Assembly (NCBI GenBank): GCA_943789355.1
Contig: CALSTU010000003.1
Coordinates: 1 to 64,000 of the forward strand
Length of the DNA: 64,000 nucleotides
Direction of reading: 5' to 3'
Source of the DNA: UBA7430 sp002478765
GTDB taxonomy: Bacteria; Bacteroidota; Bacteroidia; Flavobacteriales; UBA7430
Shown here: piece after piece, positions 35,754-44,095 of the stretch
Numbering within the stretch: position 1 is the first letter of the stretch
Layout of the letters: every line of letters begins with the position of its first letter
Program-made: the position numbers and the translations under genes
The notes under the pieces: model-generated
The model's database searches: none
Seen by the model: only the letters and a program-made list of their open reading frames with translations
What the model was told of the DNA's origin: nothing

Positions 35754-37106
35754 TTATTCCGGAATCGCTAATTCGCGGGTTTTTGTTTTTACTGACGTAC
35801 TTTGTGGCATATTCTTGTCTCTCGGATTTACGAAGAACGGAATGTTCGCGTAAGCCAATCGATCTTCACTGTCATTTACGTAAACAAAAAGTCGGTATGG
35901 ACCTTCTTCTTTTGGTGCTTTGAAGTTTACGGTACCTTTTCCATCATTCTTTTTGATCAAACCCGTCATTGCTGGCGGCTCTTTTTCGAGGTCACCCCCG
36001 GCTTTTGTATTGGTGCTCTCAGGGTAGATTTTATAAACGTATTTGAGTTTATCGTCACTGTCATCAGAAACGAATATGTTTGCAGCATACATTTCTTCAG
36101 CGATTAAATAAATATCTTCTCCTTTTTGTTGGTCGTCCAGACTCAAACTGTCCAGAGAGGGAGCTCTGTTTTCGGGCCATTCACCTTTCCATGACTTTTC
36201 AACGACATCGAGTACTTCAGAGCTTTGTCCTCCATTGGAGAAGAGTCCGTACCAGGTTGCCGTGGTTTCTTGCTTTTGTCCCCAAAGGAATACATAGGAT
36301 CCGATACACATTTCCTGATCTGGATAGATGTGCGTGTTGTATCTTTCGAAATAGCTGTCTGCTTTTTCTCTACTGGTTTGTTCGATTGGAGCTGACCATT
36401 TGGTCTTAGCAACCTCCCAATGTCCGTTTGGACCCCATTCTGCAATGATGTAAGGTCCGGTCCAACCCGATGCTCTGATTTTATCACGAATGATGCCTAC
36501 TTCTCCATACGTGTTGATGGCGTAGATGTCAATATCAGGTGCATTTTCCATAATCAAAGCAACTTCTTTTTCATCAAGACCAGCCGTAACGGTATTTGTT
36601 GGGTGGTTTGGGTCTACTTCGTGAATCATTTTGGCAATCTCTTGAACCACATTCCATACTTTCGTGTTGGAGTAGAATAGATCCACTTCGTTACCAATAG
36701 ACCACATCAACAGGGCAGGGTGGTCTTTGTATTTTTTCACCATTTTTGTGAAGTACTCCAACTGGGCTTTGTTAGCTGCTTCGTTGTCGTAGTCATACCC
36801 ATGACGCTCATGCTGAACCCACAAGCCCATCATTACGGTTAAACCCAATTCATGAGCTTTGTCTAACACTTCTTGAGCATCGTCAACACTCCAAGTTCGG
36901 ATTGAGTTTCCGCCTCTTTCGACAACTTCTTCCATGTAGCCAAGTCCACCAGCACCTTTGATGTAGTAAGGCTCTCCACCTCTAAATAGTTGCCAATTTC
37001 CATCGACTTGTTTTACTTCAACCTTTACCGCTTGCGCGAAGCTAGGCGTCATAACCAACAAGACAAGTAGCGTCATGATATTTCTTAGGATACTCATTTT
37101 CTTCAT
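35754..37106 (-). CDS. Secreted clan GH-A glycoside hydrolase (GH2- or GH5-like TIM barrel)
   Basis: The start at 37106 (MKKMSILRNIMTLLV, signal peptide ending SFAQ) was preferred over an ATG at 37127 that lies inside a terminator hairpin. The barrel shows RGGEPYYIKGAGG, NSIRTWSVDDAQEVLDKA, the acid/base motif MWSIGNEVD (Glu140) and the nucleophile motif IIAEWGPNGHW (Glu223). This arrangement is that of clan GH-A enzymes and is closest to the catalytic domain of GH2. A C-terminal domain of about 120 residues (APSLDSLSLDD onward) looks Ig-like. It heads the barrel/lipoprotein operon, so a role on beta-glucan fragments is likely; the exact family is uncertain. Confidence 0.72.
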   Translation of the reverse strand: MKKMSILRNIMTLLVLLVMTPSFAQAVKVEVKQVDGNWQLFRGGEPYYIKGAGGLGYMEEVVERGGNSIRTWSVDDAQEVLDKAHELGLTVMMGLWVQHERHGYDYDNEAANKAQLEYFTKMVKKYKDHPALLMWSIGNEVDLFYSNTKVWNVVQEIAKMIHEVDPNHPTNTVTAGLDEKEVALIMENAPDIDIYAINTYGEVGIIRDKIRASGWTGPYIIAEWGPNGHWEVAKTKWSAPIEQTSREKADSYFERYNTHIYPDQEMCIGSYVFLWGQKQETTATWYGLFSNGGQSSEVLDVVEKSWKGEWPENRAPSLDSLSLDDQQKGEDIYLIAEEMYAANIFVSDDSDDKLKYVYKIYPESTNTKAGGDLEKEPPAMTGLIKKNDGKGTVNFKAPKEEGPYRLFVYVNDSEDRLAYANIPFFVNPRDKNMPQSTSVKTKTRELAIPE

Positions 37107-37125
37107 GTTGAATTTTTTTAAACAC

Positions 37126-37161
37126 AAAAAACCTACCTAATTTTGTTAGGTAGGTTTTTTG
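37126..37161 (-). terminator. Terminator of the second cysteine-module gene
   Basis: A long perfect stem (arms AAAAAACCTACCTAA and TTAGGTAGGTTTTTT) lies just past the stop at 37171 and before the next operon. Confidence 0.88.
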
Positions 37162-37170
37162 ATGTTTGTA

Positions 37171-39384
37171 TTACTTTTTAATCAGTTTACTGTGAGATAG
37201 ATTGCCGTTGATGTCTGCAATCTTTAGCATGTAAATACCTTCAGACAGGCTTGAAATATTGATTTCTTTCTCAATGTTTGTTTGAGTAAGCACCAATTGG
37301 CCTGTTAGGTTGTAAATCTCAACGGTATTGATGTTGATGTCTTCTGCAATGGTAATGTATGTTGTCGCAGGATTCGGGTAGATCGTAGAAATAGCAGCTA
37401 CTCCTTCGAATATACCTATTCCGTTACACGCAGTACCTCCGTAAGACTCACATTCTGCTGCACCAAACTCATCGTTGTATGCTCCATAAGAGTTGTCGTA
37501 CTTACAGCCATCTGCCGGAAGGTCCGCACAAGAAGCGTAAACACACAGGATGTTTCCGTATTGGTCTTCTGCTTGAGTCGTTGCGGATGCATTGTAGTTG
37601 GTCGCTTTTTCATCGATACAGCCTTCTTCAGTTGTACCAGATCCATCACCTTCACAAGGTTGACCACCGTAACCCGTACAGTCAGCTGCTCCAAATCCAC
37701 CATCAACAAAGGCTCCAAATACGCCGTCTGTTGCATAAATACATCCAGGCTCTGGAATGTCATCACAAGAAGCATAGGCACATACGATGTTTCCATTTGC
37801 ATCTACGGATTGTACGGTTGCATTGGCATTGTAGTTGGTCGCTTTACTGTCTGTACATCCGTAAACAGTTCCGTCGTCTGTACATGGAGTACCACCGAAT
37901 CCAGAACACTCTGTAGCACCAAATCCTTCAATAAAAGGAGCAAATAATTTTTCTGTTGCGTAAATACATCCAGACTCTGGAATATCGCTGCACGAGGCAT
38001 AGTCACATTTAATGTTTCCATCTCCATTTTTATCTACGATGGTTGCATCTGCATTGTAGTTCACAGCATCTGAGTCCATACAACCCGAAACTCCGACGGG
38101 TGCTTCATTAGAACAACTTCCGTATCGAACAACATCCAAAGTCATGGCTGTTGTTCCAACGGTAATGTAACGATCGTTGTATTGACCTGTTCCACAACCT
38201 CCAGCGGCTATTGTGTTTGCATCTTCAAATCCTTCCCATGATTCAAATGAAGGTTGGTTTCTGAATTTGTAGGTATGTTGCTGGTTCGTTTCAAGCTCAA
38301 TCGTCACGCTCCAAATGTTGTTGGCTCCTTCTGTCATTAAGTATCCGTTTTGACCGAGTCCACCTCCTGCAAGGTAAACTCCATCTTCATGCGGTTCTAC
38401 ACCCGTCATGTTTACTTGGAATGTCACGTTTACTTTATCCGAAACAGGGACCACAACCTCTTGTGAGTCAAATCGAATGTCATCAACATAGTAGGTTGAG
38501 TTTATCGTACCGTCACCTTTCGTACCGTTGTTAAAGATGATAACAAGATCGTAAAGAACGTCAGAAGGTTGCTCATCACCGAAGTTAACGGTCAGTTCTT
38601 CCCATTCGTTTGCTTTTGTCGTTGTGGCGATGAATTCACCTGTATTTTTACCCCCACCTTCATACTTAAACGTTACTGGAATGTTCGCTTTAGGAGAATA
38701 AACTTTAACTTTTAAGATAGAGTCTTCGAAGAAGTCAATGATTTCCGTAGTGATCGTTGTACCTGCATAGGTTTGTCCGTCTGCATTTCGCACGACTTTA
38801 AAAACCTTATCACTGGTGTTAATTCCGGTTTTGGATGGGTTGTCTGTTATTTCTGCTGCCGCACCTTCCCAAGCTTTGTATTGGACATTTCCGCTCTCAA
38901 AGTAAACGGGAAGTGATGCGCCGTATAGACATGAACCATCATCTTCGGTTGCTCCATCATTGTAATTTAGAGCACTCGAATTGGTACATCCGTAAGATAC
39001 CACACCATCACAGCTGGACGAACAAGTACCGAAAGTGATTCCTGTAACGTTTCCAGAACCTAAAACCCATTGGCGGTTTGCGTAATCTGCACCGTTAATT
39101 GGAGCGCAAGAAAAATCACCGGCTGGAACTAGGTTTTCAGCGAAACCGTCCACCACTAATTTGTACTCCATGCTCTCTGTAGGAGCAGGGTCTAAAGTAA
39201 CGGTCCAAGTACCGTCTCCATTACTTGCAGCCTCAGGGCCTCCAATCGGATTCCAACCCCACCAAGGGCCCGTTATTCGAACCGATTCAGCATCTGTACA
39301 TACGTTTGCTGTGATTGTTAATTGAGCCTGGGAATAAAGCCCAGTCATTAAAAATAATAAGGAGAATAAAAGTGTTTTTTTCAT
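37171..39384 (-). CDS. T9SS-secreted multidomain glucan-binding protein with three cysteine modules
   Basis: This 737-residue protein is intact and is the best example of the module family. A signal peptide (1-20) is followed by an N-terminal domain (22-130, RITGPWWGWNPIGGPEA) resembling starch-binding-like beta-sandwiches, a short GCTNSSALNYN motif, and a carbohydrate-binding-like domain (about 160-310, LPVYFESG..TYYVDDIRF). Next come the FRNQPSFESW domain also found in the GH16-CotH protein, three complete six-cysteine modules (about 430-645), and a T9SS type A sorting domain (about 665-737, STIYPNPATTYITI to HSKLIKK). No catalytic domain is seen. It probably binds or organises beta-glucan at the surface. 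Confidence 0.88.
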   Translation of the reverse strand: MKKTLLFSLLFLMTGLYSQAQLTITANVCTDAESVRITGPWWGWNPIGGPEAASNGDGTWTVTLDPAPTESMEYKLVVDGFAENLVPAGDFSCAPINGADYANRQWVLGSGNVTGITFGTCSSSCDGVVSYGCTNSSALNYNDGATEDDGSCLYGASLPVYFESGNVQYKAWEGAAAEITDNPSKTGINTSDKVFKVVRNADGQTYAGTTITTEIIDFFEDSILKVKVYSPKANIPVTFKYEGGGKNTGEFIATTTKANEWEELTVNFGDEQPSDVLYDLVIIFNNGTKGDGTINSTYYVDDIRFDSQEVVVPVSDKVNVTFQVNMTGVEPHEDGVYLAGGGLGQNGYLMTEGANNIWSVTIELETNQQHTYKFRNQPSFESWEGFEDANTIAAGGCGTGQYNDRYITVGTTAMTLDVVRYGSCSNEAPVGVSGCMDSDAVNYNADATIVDKNGDGNIKCDYASCSDIPESGCIYATEKLFAPFIEGFGATECSGFGGTPCTDDGTVYGCTDSKATNYNANATVQSVDANGNIVCAYASCDDIPEPGCIYATDGVFGAFVDGGFGAADCTGYGGQPCEGDGSGTTEEGCIDEKATNYNASATTQAEDQYGNILCVYASCADLPADGCKYDNSYGAYNDEFGAAECESYGGTACNGIGIFEGVAAISTIYPNPATTYITIAEDININTVEIYNLTGQLVLTQTNIEKEINISSLSEGIYMLKIADINGNLSHSKLIKK

Positions 39385-39526
39385 CTTACCTGTGTTAGGG
39401 GGTTGTGTTTTGTTTTTAAAAATACATCAGAAGTAAATATACAAAAAAAACAATATGTATATATCGTTTCAAAGTATATTACTTCAAATTTTTCCCGAAT
39501 GTATGAAAAAAGCAACAATTATGAAA

Positions 39527-39575
39527 TAAAAAAAAGCGTTAACATGGTCTCGTATGATAAATGTTAACGCTTTTC
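39527..39575 (-). terminator. Terminator of the MFS/phosphorylase operon
   Basis: Arms AGCGTTAACAT (39535-39545) and ATGTTAACGCT (39561-39571) flank a 15-base loop. The A-run before it becomes the T-run of the minus-strand transcript ending at 39592. Confidence 0.85.
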
Positions 39576-39591
39576 TGGATAGTTTCAGTAA

Positions 39592-42345
39592 CTAGGTCAG
39601 CTCAATGGTGATTTTGTTGTTTGTTTTGTTGAACAATTCTTTAAAATTGTCTAGCGTTATAGAAGCATTCTTTTTGCCTCTTTTTCCTTTTACTTTCTGA
39701 CCGTTGATGGTTACGTCACCAATACCGTATTCTCCATAATCAAGGCCTTTCTCGTTTTGGTACGTAACATCGATGGCGTAGCCTCCATAATTTGTGGAAA
39801 TATGAGCAACTCCTTCTTTGTTGAAGTATTCTTTGGAAAGTTTTGGTTCCAAATGAAGGTCACCAAAAATACCTTTAACTCCAAAAACTTGAGTGATAAG
39901 GGTAAGTAGGTACCATGATGAAGATCCTGTCAAATAAGCGTAAGCCCCCTTGTTTTGGTTGTCAAAATAAGAAGGTACCCCAGGGAATATTTTGGCAGTA
40001 GCCGTATTGTTGGCAATTTCATAAACCTCTTTCATGATCTCATTGGCTTGTGCAACGAGTCCAATGTCATAAAGTGCATAGGCCAGCATGATGTTTTGTT
40101 GTACCCATTTACTTCCGTGTTCTTTGTAACCGTATACAAATCCCGTGATACGACCGATATTAAGATCAATGTTTTTGAACTCAGACGTCAAGCGAATGCC
40201 CGGTATGCCATCGTCTTTAAGAATCTTTTTGATGGATTCGTAGACTTCAGCGGACATTTTTTTGTCTGCAATCTTACACAAGATTGGCATTACCTGAGAG
40301 GTCAAGTCCATCATCACGCCGTCTTCTTTTTCACCACCAATTCTATTTTCTAGATTGTCGTAGTGTCCGTTAAAGAATCGGTCACCTTCTTTGGTTTGTA
40401 CAATTTCTTGCTCAAGAATGTGCGCTGAGATGTGTTTTGATTTGCTCTCTAGATCTATGATAAGGTCATCAATTAAAACCATCTTTTTATTTCCCGAAAC
40501 GGAATGGGCAACACTCTTGAAGTACTTGTCGAGAAGTTCTCTTTTCGCCTTTGGCGATTGGTAGTCAATTCGGTATTGTCCCGGTAGATAATCCAACAAT
40601 AGGGTTATCTCTTCTAAAATCGCAATCGATTGAACCCCTGAAGCTTTTATTTTCTTCAGAATATCGGTAAGTATGATAAAGTTGTAAGCATAAAAGCTAA
40701 AGAAACAAACGCTGGCACCTTTTTCACGGGCCATGTCGTAAGTATCATTCCAATCGGCTCCTTCCAGAAGAAGTATGTTTTGATCACTTACATTGTAAAA
40801 CGCAGAGAGCTGCTGAATCAACAAGTGTTCAAAAATGGATGCTGTGTAAATTTCATTGTCTGATGTTCTTTGTGAATGACCTTGTTCGTCTTCCCAGTTG
40901 CCATCAATCATTTTACTACGATTGATGAACATGTCTTTCCAGTAGGTGATTTCTTTATTTAAAATATCTAAATCACCGGTCTGGTTCAGGTAAAAGTTCA
41001 ATACAAATACCGGCCATGTACCGTGGTCACACCAAGTACGAGGGATGTTATTTCGGTCGGCTTTGAATTCACCCGGTTGCTCACCAATGATGGTGGCATT
41101 GGTTCCGTCAATACGTATTCCTTTAAAGCAGTTTACGATTTCTTCGTGCGCACTTTTAGGGTCAACCAAGAAGATGGAAAGTAAATCTTGCCACAGGTCT
41201 CTCCAGCCTCTTCCGCCTCTTCCATATCCATAGTCTGGTAAAAAAGAGTTTCCGAATATTTGACGACACTTTACTTGGTATTCAATCCATTTCACCCAAT
41301 TGTCATAGTGTTTGTCTCCGGTATGTATGTCAACACTGTTTAATTTCTCTTTCCAGAAGTTGAGCGTAGCTTCAAGGATTTCTTCTACTTTGTCAACGTC
41401 ACCATATTTTTCCTTCCACGCATCTAAGTCTTCCGTGTGGTCCGTGATACCATGAACGATGATGTAGTCTACTTTTTCACCAGGAGCTAATGTTTTCTCT
41501 TCAAAGTTAAGTCCGGCTACCGCTTCTTTACCGTGCAGTTCTAGATCAGACAGATCTGGAGCTTTTAGATCTTTGTATATGGCCTCTGGATTGTCTAATG
41601 AGCCACTTTGACCGATAAAGTCGTGAAGTCTTGCCCAGATCCCTTTTGGTTTTGCACCATTTTCGCCAAATCCCAAAACCACGTAATTGGTGTAGTTTAC
41701 AGAGTGGCTGCTCTCATCATGCATAATTTTTGGCTTGATGCGAACGCCATACTCTTCAACAAAGTTTTCTTGGAACATGGTGGTTACCTGTCTGTGGTCT
41801 CGTACATTGTCTGCAGATCGACCAAACATTGGAAGGGCATATGTAGGGCGGAAGGTTTGATTTTCCGAACCGGTATTGCTTACTGTTATTTTAAGGAGCT
41901 CTACAAAGTCATCATTCTCTGGAATAAAGGTCGTGATGGTTGCTTCAAGCCCCGTTTCATTTTGCTTTCTTTTGGTCGTAAAAGCTCCAATGTTGGCAGA
42001 AATGGAATAGTCATCCTTTGGGGAGTCCCACTTGTTTGACTTTTGGAATACACTCTGTCCTGTTGCTGACCAAGGGTCTTTATTGTCTGCCTTAATCCAG
42101 AAGTTTCTGCTCGAAATGTTTCGATGAATCTCTTCGGTTACGGTTGGCGTAGTCAAATAGTGGTGAAAATCTTTACACACATCTCCCTTGAGCTCAGGTG
42201 TAACAAATGACTTCATCCCATTGGTGTTCATTAAAGGGAAGTACAATACAGGTAAATGGTTCGCGTTTTCTACGTAAAATGAACCGTCATTTTCTTTGCT
42301 AAATTTCCAGCTAACACCGGACGTGGATGATTTTTTTGTCGACAT
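39592..42345 (-). CDS. GH94-like disaccharide/oligosaccharide phosphorylase
   Basis: The enzyme is a cytoplasmic 917-residue inverting phosphorylase with no signal peptide. It splits a beta-glucosidic bond with phosphate to give glucose-1-phosphate. Visible are the N-terminal beta-sandwich, the (alpha/alpha)6 barrel with RGGRGWRDLWQDLLS and NATIIGEQPGEF, and the catalytic Asp motif LEGADWNDTYDMAREKGAS. The motifs match GH94 (cellobiose, laminaribiose and chitobiose phosphorylases); families GH149 and GH161, which act on beta-1,3-glucans, belong to the same clan. Given the laminarin-type locus, laminaribiose or a short beta-1,3-glucan is the favoured substrate (inference). Its ATG overlaps the stop of the sugar porter gene (TAATG), so import and phosphorolysis are coupled. 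Confidence 0.85.
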   Translation of the reverse strand: MSTKKSSTSGVSWKFSKENDGSFYVENANHLPVLYFPLMNTNGMKSFVTPELKGDVCKDFHHYLTTPTVTEEIHRNISSRNFWIKADNKDPWSATGQSVFQKSNKWDSPKDDYSISANIGAFTTKRKQNETGLEATITTFIPENDDFVELLKITVSNTGSENQTFRPTYALPMFGRSADNVRDHRQVTTMFQENFVEEYGVRIKPKIMHDESSHSVNYTNYVVLGFGENGAKPKGIWARLHDFIGQSGSLDNPEAIYKDLKAPDLSDLELHGKEAVAGLNFEEKTLAPGEKVDYIIVHGITDHTEDLDAWKEKYGDVDKVEEILEATLNFWKEKLNSVDIHTGDKHYDNWVKWIEYQVKCRQIFGNSFLPDYGYGRGGRGWRDLWQDLLSIFLVDPKSAHEEIVNCFKGIRIDGTNATIIGEQPGEFKADRNNIPRTWCDHGTWPVFVLNFYLNQTGDLDILNKEITYWKDMFINRSKMIDGNWEDEQGHSQRTSDNEIYTASIFEHLLIQQLSAFYNVSDQNILLLEGADWNDTYDMAREKGASVCFFSFYAYNFIILTDILKKIKASGVQSIAILEEITLLLDYLPGQYRIDYQSPKAKRELLDKYFKSVAHSVSGNKKMVLIDDLIIDLESKSKHISAHILEQEIVQTKEGDRFFNGHYDNLENRIGGEKEDGVMMDLTSQVMPILCKIADKKMSAEVYESIKKILKDDGIPGIRLTSEFKNIDLNIGRITGFVYGYKEHGSKWVQQNIMLAYALYDIGLVAQANEIMKEVYEIANNTATAKIFPGVPSYFDNQNKGAYAYLTGSSSWYLLTLITQVFGVKGIFGDLHLEPKLSKEYFNKEGVAHISTNYGGYAIDVTYQNEKGLDYGEYGIGDVTINGQKVKGKRGKKNASITLDNFKELFNKTNNKITIELT

Positions 42346-43886
42346 TACTTCACTAATTGTTTTTCGAGTTCTTCTAATGATTTTCCTTTGGTCTCTGGCA
42401 GTATTTTAACCAAGACAAAAAAGCCGATTAATGCAATGATTCCGAATATAAAAAATGTGAGTGAATTTCCTAAATTGGACAATTCCCAAGGGAAAACAAG
42501 TTGCACAATAGAGCTAATAAAAGAGTTTATGAAAGCAATAGAGCCTATTGCTAGTCCTCTGTATTTTAGAGGGAACAATTCAGACAACAACACCCACATT
42601 ACCGGGCCTAGAGAGAAAGCAAAACAAGCAACAAAACCTAAGATTCCTATCAAGATTAAAGTAGAGTTAATTGTGGTTGCTGCTTCTAAAATAGCGCCAT
42701 CATTTTTGTTAAATACTTTGGCACCAATAATGTTCTTTATCTCATTTTTAAAATCAACATCATTTGTATAGACTTTGTCTGCTATGGATTCTAAATCACT
42801 TGAATTCGAAAACTCGAATTGATCGATATGCTTCTGTTTTAATTGATAAGTAGCTTGGTTAAATCCGAAAGCACATACCAACAAACTAACAGAGATACCC
42901 GCTACCCCAACTAGTAACAAAGGCCTTCTACCCATCCTATCTATTAAATAAATAGCTACAAAAGTAAACACTACTGAAATGGTACTTAATAGAACACCTG
43001 AAGAAAACGCAGCATCAGTACCGATTCCTGTTTGTTTGAAAATAGAGGTTGCGTAAAAGTAAACGGCATTAATACCCGTAATTTGTTGTAAAACCCCAAC
43101 AACCAAACCAACGATCAAAATAAATCGCAAGGACGGGTTAAGTAACTCTTTAATTTTCACGACAGATTTCTTTTGATCGGTAGCAGTATTTTCTTCAATA
43201 GATTTAATTTCTAAGTGCCCTACTTCATCTCCATGAATTTTTATACAAACTTTTTTAGCTTCAGCTGTGTGGCCATTTAAATATAGCCATCTCGGGCTTT
43301 TTGGTACAAAAAACAAAAGTAAAAAATACAACACTGCAGGTATAAATTCGACACCCAGCATCCATCTCCAAACATTTTCATCGGTAAGTGATACACTATC
43401 CGCTGTATTGTATTTATTGAAGAAGTAATTGCTTAGAAAAGCGGCAAAAAAACCAAAAACAATATTGAGTTGCTGTAAAGAAACTAATTTCCCCCTATTT
43501 TCAGCCGTAGAAATTTCGGCAATATACATTGGGGCTAAAACGAGAGCTGCACCAAATGCAAAACCTCCAATCATCCTGGCAATGTAGAGCATTTCGTAAG
43601 AAGATGCTAGCGCTGAAAATATCGCAGAAACCGCATAAAGTAGCGCGACCATAATTAACAACTTCTTTCTTCCTATTGCATCACTTAACCTTCCAGAAAA
43701 AAGCATGGCAATCATTGCTGCAAAAGATGGAGAGCTGACCACCCATCCAGATTGTATTTCTGTTAAATCAAATTCTGGACCAGCAAAAGTCATAACACCA
43801 GAGATGATCCCTGCATCAAATCCAAAAAGAAAGCCGCCTAAAGCGACGATGAGACTAATGGATATTATCTGTGATTTATTTTTCAT
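42345..43886 (-). CDS. MFS sugar porter (sugar:proton symporter family)
   Basis: The 513-residue inner-membrane protein has 12 predicted helices and the sugar-porter signatures GGFLFGFDAGIISG, GRLSDAIGRKKLL, PKSPRWLYLNG, QQITGINAVYFYA, DRMGRRPLLL and PETKGKSLEELE. A loop insert of about 70 residues (near 350-410) separates helices 9 and 10. Homologues carry glucose, xylose or galactose; pairing with an intracellular phosphorylase suggests a beta-linked disaccharide may be carried instead, which would be unusual. It is the first gene of the operon and is divergent from zwf. Confidence 0.92.
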   Translation of the reverse strand: MKNKSQIISISLIVALGGFLFGFDAGIISGVMTFAGPEFDLTEIQSGWVVSSPSFAAMIAMLFSGRLSDAIGRKKLLIMVALLYAVSAIFSALASSYEMLYIARMIGGFAFGAALVLAPMYIAEISTAENRGKLVSLQQLNIVFGFFAAFLSNYFFNKYNTADSVSLTDENVWRWMLGVEFIPAVLYFLLLFFVPKSPRWLYLNGHTAEAKKVCIKIHGDEVGHLEIKSIEENTATDQKKSVVKIKELLNPSLRFILIVGLVVGVLQQITGINAVYFYATSIFKQTGIGTDAAFSSGVLLSTISVVFTFVAIYLIDRMGRRPLLLVGVAGISVSLLVCAFGFNQATYQLKQKHIDQFEFSNSSDLESIADKVYTNDVDFKNEIKNIIGAKVFNKNDGAILEAATTINSTLILIGILGFVACFAFSLGPVMWVLLSELFPLKYRGLAIGSIAFINSFISSIVQLVFPWELSNLGNSLTFFIFGIIALIGFFVLVKILPETKGKSLEELEKQLVK

Positions 43887-43919
43887 TACCAGTAAGTTTT
43901 AGTTTGACTTGGGGGTCGG

Positions 43920-43927
43920 CAAATATA
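43920..43927 (-). promoter_or_regulatory. Promoter -7 box of the MFS/phosphorylase operon
   Basis: The minus strand reads TATATTTG, an exact TAnnTTTG match, 34 bases above the porter ATG, followed by a CCGACCCCC leader. Confidence 0.55.
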
Positions 43928-43939
43928 TTATAAAAAATC

Positions 43940-43970
43940 TTGTATTCCACACACCGAAGCTATATATTTG
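43940..43970 (+). promoter_or_regulatory. Promoter of the zwf-pgl-edd-eda operon
   Basis: TATATTTG at 43963-43970 matches the Bacteroidota -7 box, with TTG at 43940-43942 as the -33 element, 20 bases apart. The start of transcription would lie near 43977, leaving a leader of about 120 bases. Confidence 0.55.
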
Positions 43971-43996
43971 CGTCGAAATTACGCTTATTTATACGG

Positions 43997-44019
43997 CGTT
44001 ACACTGCATTGGTGTAACG
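43997..44019. promoter_or_regulatory. Inverted repeat, candidate operator upstream of zwf
   Basis: CGTTACAC and GTGTAACG are perfect 8-base arms around a 7-base spacer (TGCATTG). It lies about 27 bases below the zwf -7 box and about 70 above the porter box, in good position to control both directions. The NUDIX-type regulator at the far end of the operon is the natural candidate to bind it (inference). Confidence 0.5.
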
Positions 44020-44095
44020 TCTACAATTTATATCCTCTCTGAATATTAAGCCCCTAATGTTAGTAGTTGGGAGGTTTTTAGCAAAAATCACATCG

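Noticed and set aside
42345..43886. Porter loop insert of about 70 residues as a separate inserted gene
   Set aside because: Sugar porters of this group often have a variable loop here; the frame is continuous and base use does not change.
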